DNA of 25,046 nucleotides from Bacilli bacterium (lineage in GTDB: Bacteria; Bacillota_I; Bacilli_A; RFN20; CAG-449): positions 1 to 25,046 of the forward strand of contig CAAEFC010000046.1 in the NCBI GenBank assembly GCA_900755065.1, read 5' to 3'. The notes under the pieces were generated by a model, which had not been told where the DNA came from, did not search any database, and worked only from the letters and a program-made list of their open reading frames with translations. Position 1 is the stretch's first letter; every line of letters begins with the position of its first letter. This document shows, piece by piece, positions 7,957 through 14,246 of the stretch. The position numbers and the translations under genes were made by a program.

Positions 7957-9742
7957 AGGAATAATTTTCGATCTGGACGGCGTTTTGCTCTCTACGGATC
8001 GCTTTCATTATCAGGCGTGGAAGAGCATCGCCGACGAACTGAATCTCGAATTCAACGAAGAAATCAACGCGCTTCTTCGCGGCGTTTCCCGCATGAAATC
8101 GCTGGAAATCATTCTGGAAAAGAACGGCATCCGGAAGACGGAGAAAGAAAAGGAAGCCCTGTGCGAAGAGAAAAACCGCCGGTACAGGGAATATCTGGAA
8201 ACGCTGACGCAAGAATCGGTGGAAAAAGAAACCGTCGAAGTATTGGAATTCCTGAAAAAGTCGGAAATCCTTCTCGCGGTCGGCTCGGTGTCGAAAAACA
8301 CGCGGTTTATTCTGGAAAAAACGGAATTGATCGGCTATTTCGACGCGATCGTCGACGGCACGATGATCCGGAATTCAAAACCGGATCCGGAAGTGTTCGA
8401 TACGGCGCGGAAAATGCTGAATCTGAAACAGGACGAATGTCTGGTCGTCGAAGACGCCGTCAGCGGAATCGAAAGCGCGCGACGGGCGGGTATCAGGGCG
8501 TGCGGAATCAAGGACGCCGCGCGGTATGAGAAAACCGATTATCCGATCGACTCTCTCCGCGATGTCATCGAAATCGCGTCGCGGGGAATCGTGATCCGTC
8601 ATCTGAAAAAAATCTATCCGAACGGATTCGAAGCCGTCAAGGATTTCAATCTGGAAATCGACGACAAGGAATTCGTCGTCTTCGTCGGGCCGTCCGGCTG
8701 CGGAAAATCCACGGTTCTTCGCATGATCGCGGGATTGGAAGAAATCACTTCCGGAGAACTCTACATCGACGGAGTCCCGGCGAACAATCAGGAGTCGAAA
8801 GACCGGAACATTTCGATGGTTTTCCAGAATTACGCGCTGTACCCGCATTACACGGTGCGGCAGAACATCGGGTTTCCGCTGTGGATCGAAAAAATACCGC
8901 TTCGGCACCGTTTCGACTGGAAATACCGTCGGGAACGGAAGCGGAGAATCAACGAAAAGGTCGAAGAAGTCGCCTCGAAGATCGGACTCAGTTCCTATCT
9001 CGACGTCAAACCGAAATTTCTTTCCGGCGGTCAACGCCAGCGCGTCGCTTTGGGAAGAGCGATCATCCGGAATCCGCGGTGCTTCCTTTTGGACGAACCT
9101 CTTTCCAATCTCGACGCCAAGATGCGGGCGCAGATGCGGATCGAGATTTCCCGTCTGCATCAGGAATTGCAGAAGACCTTCATCTACGTGACGCACGATC
9201 AGGTCGAAGCGATGACGATGGGAAGCAAGATCGTCGTTATGCGGGACGGCGTGATCCAGCAGATCGCCGCGCCTTACGAACTCTATAACGACCCGGTTAA
9301 TCAGTTTGTCGCCGGTTTCATCGGTACGCCGCAGATGAATTTCATCGACGGAAAACTGACGGAAAAAGACGGCGTTTTCACCTATGAAAATCCGAGTTTC
9401 CGTTTCCGTCTCCCGGAGATGCTTGCCCAAAGGGTGAAGAGGGACGAGAGCGAAGAAGAGGTGGTTCTGGGAATCCGGCCGAAAGCCATCATGACCGAAA
9501 TGGATCTCGGCTTCGATCCGGATTGCACTGCTTCGCTGACGGTCACGATGATCGAACAGTTGGGCGACGATCTTCTCGTTCACGGAACGATCGAAGGCAA
9601 GCAAGACGAACTGATTCTTTCGACCAATCCGGACGCGAAGTTTGCAATCGGTCAGACGATCACGGTTTCCTTTGATCGCAGTCATCTCTGCCTCTTTTCA
9701 AAAAAGACGGAAAAAAGCATTCTCAGACCGAAAGACCGCTAG
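7949..9742 (+). CDS. Fusion: beta-phosphoglucomutase + MsmK/UgpC-type ABC ATPase
   Basis: This 597-aa protein is two complete domains in one frame. Residues 1 to about 208 are a HAD-family beta-phosphoglucomutase: nucleophile motif FDLDGVL (Asp8, Asp10), cap domain with HYQAWK, VGSVSKN, SKPDPE (about 144-148) and VVEDAVSGI. It converts beta-glucose 1-phosphate to glucose 6-phosphate. Residues from about 212 to the end are an ABC sugar-importer ATPase: Walker A GPSGCGKST (247-255), LSGGQRQR signature, Walker B FLLDEPLSNLD, YVTHDQVEAMT, then the C-terminal regulatory beta domain. The join at about 8573-8590 leaves no linker, and no stop or SD separates the halves; an internal GTG near 8590 after GGGGA might allow a separate ATPase. 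SD is AAGGAGG, 8-nt overlap with GH65. The normal arrangement is two neighbouring genes, so this is either a true fusion or a small deletion. Confidence 0.88.
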   Translation: MIKGIIFDLDGVLLSTDRFHYQAWKSIADELNLEFNEEINALLRGVSRMKSLEIILEKNGIRKTEKEKEALCEEKNRRYREYLETLTQESVEKETVEVLEFLKKSEILLAVGSVSKNTRFILEKTELIGYFDAIVDGTMIRNSKPDPEVFDTARKMLNLKQDECLVVEDAVSGIESARRAGIRACGIKDAARYEKTDYPIDSLRDVIEIASRGIVIRHLKKIYPNGFEAVKDFNLEIDDKEFVVFVGPSGCGKSTVLRMIAGLEEITSGELYIDGVPANNQESKDRNISMVFQNYALYPHYTVRQNIGFPLWIEKIPLRHRFDWKYRRERKRRINEKVEEVASKIGLSSYLDVKPKFLSGGQRQRVALGRAIIRNPRCFLLDEPLSNLDAKMRAQMRIEISRLHQELQKTFIYVTHDQVEAMTMGSKIVVMRDGVIQQIAAPYELYNDPVNQFVAGFIGTPQMNFIDGKLTEKDGVFTYENPSFRFRLPEMLAQRVKRDESEEEVVLGIRPKAIMTEMDLGFDPDCTASLTVTMIEQLGDDLLVHGTIEGKQDELILSTNPDAKFAIGQTITVSFDRSHLCLFSKKTEKSILRPKDR

Positions 9743-9788
9743 CGAAAGTTCGTTTTTTCGGTTAGCCTAATAGAGAGGAGAAAAAACG

Positions 9789-10679
9789 ATGGACGAATTG
9801 ATTCAAGGTTGCATGCGCCTGGCGCGCTTTTCCGAGGAGGAGACAGAGAGGTGGCTGTCTTCCGAACTCGATCGCGGGATCCGCTGGTTCGATCACGCGG
9901 ACATCTACGGCGAGGGAAAGTGCGAAACCCTGTTCGGCACGGCGCTTTCCAAGCACCCCGACTGGCGGAAAAAGATGATCATTCAGTCGAAATGCGGCAT
10001 TCGCACGGCGCCTTCGACGCATTACGATTCTTCAAAAGATTACATACTGAAATCGGCGGAAGGAAGTATCGCTCGTTTACAATGCGGTTATCTGGATTAT
10101 TTTCTGATTCACCGTCCGGATATTCTGACGGATCCGGCGGAGATCGCCGAAGCGTTGAACCAACTTCGCGCGGAAGGAAAGGTCCTTCATTTCGGGGTGT
10201 CCAATTTTACCGCGGGGCAGATGCGCCGTTTGCAAAGTCGAATGAAGGAAAAGATCGAAGTCAATCAACTTCAATTTTCTCTTGCGCACACGCATCTGAT
10301 CGATCGCGAATTCTATGCCAACACGGGAGAAAAGGAGATTCTTTCTTCGGACGGCGATCTCTGGGATTACTGTTACGAAAACGGGGTGACGATCCAATGC
10401 TGGTCGCCTTTTCAGTACGGCTGTTTTGAAGGAACATTTCTCGACAGCGATCGCTTTCCCGAACTGAACCGGAAACTCGCTGAAATCGCCGGGAAATATG
10501 GTTGTACGAAAAATGCGGTCGCCGTCGCCTGGATTCTCGCTTTGCCGAGAAAACTGCAAGTCGTCGTCGGAACGACGTCTCCGAAAAGAATCGGCGAAAT
10601 CGAAAAAGGACGGGAAATCAACCTTACGCGGGAAGAATGGTACGCCCTGTACGAAAGCGTCGGCCATACTCTGCCGTAA
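9789..10679 (+). CDS. Aldo/keto reductase family oxidoreductase
   Basis: This 296-aa TIM-barrel NAD(P)H-dependent reductase has the full catalytic tetrad of the family: Asp35 and Tyr40 (WFDHADIYG), Lys68 (SKCG) and His108 (LIHRPD). The C-terminal cofactor loop is VVVGTTSPKRI. It most resembles the YdhF-like bacterial branch by its IHRPD and GVSNF motifs. Expected role is reduction of a sugar or other carbonyl compound in the cytoplasm. It follows the PGM-ATPase gene after 46 nt with a strong AGAGGAG site 8 nt before the ATG, and is followed at once by a terminator, so it is probably the last gene of the operon. Its substrate is not evident. It might process the sugar released by phosphorolysis, which would imply a non-glucose acceptor; that is a guess. 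Confidence 0.9.
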   Translation: MDELIQGCMRLARFSEEETERWLSSELDRGIRWFDHADIYGEGKCETLFGTALSKHPDWRKKMIIQSKCGIRTAPSTHYDSSKDYILKSAEGSIARLQCGYLDYFLIHRPDILTDPAEIAEALNQLRAEGKVLHFGVSNFTAGQMRRLQSRMKEKIEVNQLQFSLAHTHLIDREFYANTGEKEILSSDGDLWDYCYENGVTIQCWSPFQYGCFEGTFLDSDRFPELNRKLAEIAGKYGCTKNAVAVAWILALPRKLQVVVGTTSPKRIGEIEKGREINLTREEWYALYESVGHTLP

Positions 10680-10698
10680 AGATAAAGAGAGAAAAAGC

Positions 10699-10724
10699 AA
10701 AAAGGCGGAATTTCCGCCTTTTTT
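10699..10724 (+). terminator. Rho-independent terminator of the GH65 operon
   Basis: AAAAAGGCGG and CCGCCTTTTT pair around an AATTT loop, followed by a T run. It begins 20 nt after the aldo/keto reductase stop. The symmetric A/T flanks mean it could also stop transcription from the other strand. Confidence 0.9.
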
Positions 10725-10730
10725 ACAGCG
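10703..10730. repeat. 28-nt terminator-like repeat, left copy
   Basis: This segment matches 12693-12720 at 24 of 28 positions without gaps, ending in the shared TTTTTTACAGCG. Here it is the right-hand part of an intact terminator. Similarity stops sharply on both sides. Together the copies bracket the AT-rich island with the DUF4143 ATPase. Confidence 0.5.
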
Positions 10731-11043
10731 CCCTTCCAATCATTCTAATCTAACACGACCTGCTTTTGCATTCACTTAAAGATCAGTTACGCTTTGTGCT
10801 TCAAGTTTCTTCAATTGCTTTTCGTGGTATCGGTTATAATGCCTTGCCTGATAGCGTGCATGATGGTGTTTACGGATTTGTTGCAGGAGTATCTTTATGG
10901 TCGAAAAATGACAAAATATTTGTTTTTTGTGGATTTTAACCTCAAAACATTTTGTATTTATGTGGATTTGCGGGCGTAAAGTTATTGGTTTCTATGACAG
11001 AATATGCTATAATCTTCATGTAAAACATTGTCGGAGGTGCAAG
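10731..11043. other. AT-rich intergenic stretch with a possible gene remnant
   Basis: About 310 nt separate the terminator from the ATPase gene. Base composition turns AT-rich here compared with the sugar genes. One plus-strand frame stays open from about 10754 to 10939 and reads protein-like (for example IAFRGIGYNALPDS and VYGFVAGVSLWSK), but it has no SD and no good start, so I treat it as a possible broken gene fragment without a family. The last 60 nt hold the promoter of the ATPase gene. Confidence 0.3.
10985..11013 (+). promoter_or_regulatory. Promoter of the DUF4143 ATPase gene
   Basis: TATAAT at 11008-11013 is preceded by TGC, forming an extended -10, with a weak TTGGTT -35 (10985-10990) at 17 bp. 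The ATPase start codon lies about 30 nt downstream, after GGAGGTG. Confidence 0.5.
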
Positions 11044-12369
11044 ATGGTACTTAAGCGCAAAATCTATGATCGGTTTTTGGATTGGAAAGCAAATTGGGCG
11101 GGGAAAAGAGCATTGCTTGTTCAGGGGGCAAGACGAATCGGAAAATCGACGATTGTAGAAGAATTTGCAAAAAATGAGTATGAGACATATATACTTATCA
11201 ATTTTCAAGTGGATATCAACAAGGTCGAGCAACTTTTTAAGACCGACATTTCAGACCTTGACACTTTTTTTAGAAATCTATCTTTAATCTATGGTAAAAG
11301 GCTAATTGAAAGAAAAACGCTGATCATTTTCGACGAAGTTCAGCTTTTTCCTCTTGCGCGGCAGTCGATAAAGCAGCTTGTCGCAGACGGAAGATACGAC
11401 TATATCGAAACGGGTTCGTTGATTACCTTAAAGCAGAATGTGGAGAATATATTGATCCCGAGCGAGGAGAAGTCAATCAATATGTATCCATTGGATTTTG
11501 AGGAGTTTTTATGGGCAAAAGGCGATACCGTTACGGCGGATATCATTAAGGATTGTTTTTTGAATCTGAAACCTTTGGGGCAGGTTGCGCACAGAAAGGT
11601 TTTGAAAGACTTTATGTTGTACGTTGCGGTGGGGGGGATGCCGCAGGCTGTTATAGAGTTGCTAGAGTCGAACGATTTTTCACGTGTTGACGAAGTAAAG
11701 AGAGATATTTTGAAACTGTACAGAGACGATTTGAAAAAATTGGATTCAAAGTATCGGTTTTCGACGGCGCTTATTTTAGATGCGATTCCGTCGGAATTGT
11801 CTACGCAAAGCAAGTTGTTCCGTGCCGTCACGTTGGGAAAAAATACCAGAGCGTCTAAAACATACAGCTCCTATGAGGCAATCAAGGATTCGATGATTGT
11901 CAATATAGCGAATAACTGCACCGATCCGTATGTGGGCTTAAACAGAACAAAAGATTATTCCAAACAAAAAATTTATATGGGAGACACGGGACTTTTTGTA
12001 ACGTCTATTTTTGCCGATTCACAGTTGCCGATAGAGCAGTCGATTTATAAGCAGTTAATCGTAGATAAGCTTGGGGTAAATATCGGCATGGTTATGGAAA
12101 ATGCGGTCGCTCAGGCGCTTACCTGTTCGGGACATGAATTATATTTCCATCGGTTTGACAGATACGAAGTGGATTTTTTGCTGACTTCAGGGAAAAAGCT
12201 GTTGCCTATCGAGGTTAAATCCTCCTCGTACAGCACACATAGGTCATTGGATAATTTCCAAAGCAAATACGCCGACAGAGTAAAAAGCTCTTATGTTATT
12301 TACAGTAAGGATATTAAAAAAGAGGGAAACATAACCTACATCCCTTTTTATATGACGATGTTTTTATAA
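11044..12369 (+). CDS. AAA-family ATPase with C-terminal DUF4143 domain
   Basis: This 441-aa protein has an N-terminal AAA_14-type P-loop domain: Walker A GARRIGKST (residues 28-36) and Walker B LIIFDEVQ with Asp97-Glu98. The C-terminal DUF4143 region contains EVDFLLTSGKKLLPIEVKSS, whose Asp...Glu-x-Lys pattern is like the PD-(D/E)XK nuclease fold. Family members are widespread, often multicopy, and lack an established role. I chose ATG 11044 because GGAGGTG lies 6 nt upstream and the conserved domain begins there; the frame is open further upstream but without a ribosome site. Codon use and AT-richness differ visibly from the sugar genes on both sides, and near-repeats and mobile-element-like debris flank it, which points to horizontal acquisition. 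It stands alone with its own promoter, so a link to sugar metabolism is unlikely. Confidence 0.88.
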   Translation: MVLKRKIYDRFLDWKANWAGKRALLVQGARRIGKSTIVEEFAKNEYETYILINFQVDINKVEQLFKTDISDLDTFFRNLSLIYGKRLIERKTLIIFDEVQLFPLARQSIKQLVADGRYDYIETGSLITLKQNVENILIPSEEKSINMYPLDFEEFLWAKGDTVTADIIKDCFLNLKPLGQVAHRKVLKDFMLYVAVGGMPQAVIELLESNDFSRVDEVKRDILKLYRDDLKKLDSKYRFSTALILDAIPSELSTQSKLFRAVTLGKNTRASKTYSSYEAIKDSMIVNIANNCTDPYVGLNRTKDYSKQKIYMGDTGLFVTSIFADSQLPIEQSIYKQLIVDKLGVNIGMVMENAVAQALTCSGHELYFHRFDRYEVDFLLTSGKKLLPIEVKSSSYSTHRSLDNFQSKYADRVKSSYVIYSKDIKKEGNITYIPFYMTMFL

Positions 12370-12662
12370 TATAAATAAGGAACTTTGACAGATCATTACA
12401 TATTGTATCGACAATCGGACAAGAGGAAAAAAACTTTTCTTATTCTACGACTTCAACCGTTGGGACAGGCACACACCCTGCTGTCAGTCGAGGTAGAATA
12501 AAGAATTTTATTGCGCTTTCAAAGTGTAAATTTATTTTTTGCAGTCTCTTATTCGAAACACATTTTTCTTGAATAATTATAATATATGTCTATAATAATG
12601 AAGCAAAATTTTTTATGTGGAAAGCGGAAAATCGGTTTTGAACACAGACAGGAGAGTTTTAT
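12370..12662. other. AT-rich gene-free stretch downstream of the ATPase
   Basis: About 290 nt hold no credible gene. They contain the structured segment at 12437-12509 that resembles an IS200/IS605 right end, and an AT-rich tract (around 12572-12600) with two TATAAT-like words but no gene behind them. The minus-strand terminator begins at its right edge. Confidence 0.4.
12437..12509 (+). mobile_element. Possible remnant of an IS200/IS605 tnpB 3' end / right-end hairpin
   Basis: Nested complementary arms can fold: TTCTTATTCTA (from 12437) with TAGAATAAAGAA (from 12494), then CGAC with GTCG, then GACAG with CTGTC. One frame across it reads YSTTSTVGTGTHPAVSRGR. The S-T-V-G-T-G-T-H pattern resembles the C-terminal tails of TnpB proteins, whose genes overlap the omega-RNA and the right end of these elements. 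No transposase or TnpB core is present, so at most this is a scar. Resemblance is from memory; the hairpin arms are seen directly. Confidence 0.3.
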
Positions 12663-12687
12663 AAAAAAGGCACTTATAAAAAGTGCC
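12663..12687 (-). terminator. Terminator of the minus-strand GH2 operon
   Basis: Read on the minus strand, GGCACTT and AAGTGCC (12687 to 12669) form a 7-bp stem with a 5-nt loop, followed by six U residues (12668-12663). It begins about 25 nt after the stop of the ABC ATPase gene. Confidence 0.85.
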
Positions 12688-12692
12688 TACTG

Positions 12693-12720
12693 AGGCGGCA
12701 ATTCTGCTTTTTTTACAGCG
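12693..12720. repeat. 28-nt terminator-like repeat, right copy
   Basis: This is a diverged copy of 10703-10730 (four substitutions). Here the hairpin is disrupted, leaving only a 3-4 bp stem. Its last bases overlap the final codons and stop of the minus-strand ABC ATPase gene (TAA on the minus strand at 12715-12713). Confidence 0.5.
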
Positions 12721-13393
12721 TTTTTGCAAAAGTCAGGACGTCGGAGTCGCCGATGATTTTTCCTTTTTCCATGCGGACGACGCGATCGACAAGACGCGTC
12801 AGATTCACGGCGTCGTGATCGACGAGGATCACAGAGAATCCGAGTTGAGCGCGAAGATTCCGGATCAATTCGATGCTCTTGGTCTTGTTCGTTTCATCGA
12901 GGTGTGCGAACGATTCGTCGAGCAAGAGCAGGTCCGGTTCGCGGATCAGCGCTTTTCCGATGGCGATCCGTTGCTTTTCGCCTTCCGAAAGAAAGGACGG
13001 TCTGAAATTGACTTTTTTCGTCATTTTCAAAGCGATCAGCATCTCTTTGATGCGAAGATCGATTTCCGATTCGCTTAAACCGTAATAATTCAATCCCATT
13101 TTGAGATTCTGGTACACCGTCAGATGCGGATAGAGAAAGGTTTGCTGAAACAGAAAAGCGACGTTTCTTTTCTGCGGAATATCGTCGGTGATTTCCTTGC
13201 CGTTTAAAAAGATTTTGCCCGTGTCGACGCTGATTAAACCGGCGATCGCTTTCAGCAGAGTGGATTTTCCCGAACCGTTTTCTCCGAAAATCCCTACCGA
13301 TTCGCCTGCTTTTATGCAAAGCGAAAGGGAATTCAGAGCCGTATCGCCTTTCGGGTAACGATACGAAAGGGTTTCCAAGCGCAACTCATTCAT
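12713..13393 (-). CDS. Single-domain ABC transporter ATP-binding protein
   Basis: This protein of about 226 aa has the ABC ATPase core only: Walker A GENGSGKST, Q-loop region FLFQQTFLYPHLTVYQN, a divergent signature LSEGEKQR in place of LSGGQ, Walker B LLLLDESFAHLD and the switch His in LVDHDAVNL. It lacks the C-terminal regulatory domain of the MsmK type, and by length it recalls thiamine/polyamine/cobalt-type ATPases. I chose ATG 13393, which overlaps the upstream stop by 8 nt and has GAGGAGG 9 nt before it; a GTG start 21 nt further upstream is possible but would place the SD inside the gene. It is cotranscribed after GH2 and a DUF624-like membrane protein. No classical permease with an EAA loop is next to it, so its partner is uncertain. 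A Ser replaces the usual Pro after the Walker B Glu (DES). Confidence 0.85.
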   Translation of the reverse strand: MNELRLETLSYRYPKGDTALNSLSLCIKAGESVGIFGENGSGKSTLLKAIAGLISVDTGKIFLNGKEITDDIPQKRNVAFLFQQTFLYPHLTVYQNLKMGLNYYGLSESEIDLRIKEMLIALKMTKKVNFRPSFLSEGEKQRIAIGKALIREPDLLLLDESFAHLDETNKTKSIELIRNLRAQLGFSVILVDHDAVNLTRLVDRVVRMEKGKIIGDSDVLTFAKTL

Positions 13394-14246
13394 CTTCTTC
13401 GTCCTCCTCTTCACCGAATAAGCCGAGCCGGTAATGGTCTTGGAATTGCTTCGCGTTGATCGTCTCGTCGAAGCGGTGAACCCGATAGAGTTGACCGATA
13501 AATAACGTATGAACGAAGCCGAAAAATCCGTAGACGATGAATGCGGTCAGACTCAGAAAGGTGAATCGGGTGAAAAGCAAAAGATCGATTCCGCATAAGA
13601 TCAGAAACGGAGCGAACGTCAAAGAGACGAGCAGATGACCGCCGAGAGAAGAAAACGTGAGAATGAAGGACGTTTTCAGATTGTTTCCGAATGAGGTTTC
13701 GTAATAGAGGCGGAGGGTCGTCGAGCAGATGAACAGGAGAAACAGGACGAAAAAAAGCAGGGCATACAGGAAAACGGCGATGAAATAGTAGGTCAGATTC
13801 CGGCTTCCGAAAGAGAACATGCCCAGACTCAGAAGCGCGATCAGAAATCCGTAAAAGAAACCGATCGGAAGCGCGCGAAGACCTTCTTTCATGCCCTTCC
13901 TGAAATCGCGGAACAAGACGAAGCCTTGATTCCAGATCCACAACTTGAACACCGAAATCACGCCGGACAATCCGATTTGGAAAACGGGCAGGGCGACGAT
14001 GAAAAACAGGGAAAGAATCCGGAAAAAGTTGCAGAGCCGGTCGAATTTCATCTCGTCGGCGATCGATGCGTCGTTGACGATGCTTCCCGAACCGACGATC
14101 GAAGCGACGATCAACGCGAGGAGGGGAAGCAAAAACGGAAGAAGCAGAAAGGAAAGTTTGAAGAGCAGACTCGCCTGCGTCTGAAACAGAAAGCGGTATT
14201 GCTGTCGGCGGCTGATCGGTAGAGAAAGGCTTTTATTTCTTTTCAT
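13386..14246 (-). CDS. Six-TM membrane protein, DUF624/YesL-like
   Basis: This 286-aa integral membrane protein has about six hydrophobic segments (near residues 28-52, 72-100, 124-146, 152-178, 190-225 and 228-252). The region VALPVFQIGLSGVISVFKLW followed by LFRDFRKGMKEGL recalls the DUF624/YesL family, which is often encoded beside carbohydrate ABC transporters and glycosidases and whose function is not established. The C-terminus is strikingly acidic (EEEDEEDE). I see no EAA coupling loop, so it is not an ordinary importer permease, though it sits between GH2 and an ABC ATPase gene with overlaps at both ends (14 nt and 8 nt), implying tight cotranslation. It might be the membrane partner of that ATPase; that is speculation from position. 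The family match is moderate. Confidence 0.75.
   Translation of the reverse strand: MKRNKSLSLPISRRQQYRFLFQTQASLLFKLSFLLLPFLLPLLALIVASIVGSGSIVNDASIADEMKFDRLCNFFRILSLFFIVALPVFQIGLSGVISVFKLWIWNQGFVLFRDFRKGMKEGLRALPIGFFYGFLIALLSLGMFSFGSRNLTYYFIAVFLYALLFFVLFLLFICSTTLRLYYETSFGNNLKTSFILTFSSLGGHLLVSLTFAPFLILCGIDLLLFTRFTFLSLTAFIVYGFFGFVHTLFIGQLYRVHRFDETINAKQFQDHYRLGLFGEEEDEEDE

Noticed and set aside
8375..9685. Antisense frame of 436 codons opposite the PGM-ATPase fusion
   Set aside because: Same reason; the sense strand carries complete Walker and HAD motifs.
9738..9766. Hairpin GCTA-g-CGAAA / TTTCG-gt-TAGC between the PGM-ATPase and reductase genes as a terminator
   Set aside because: The stem is interrupted and no T run follows it; it might be a weak attenuator but is not supported as a feature.
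10794..10979. Small plus-strand frame of 61 codons
   Set aside because: No ribosome site, hydrophobic low-complexity product, and it overlaps the ATPase promoter region in an AT-rich spacer.
12572..12600. TATAAT-like words as a promoter
   Set aside because: No good -35 and no gene downstream on the plus strand; an AT-rich spacer is enough to explain them.
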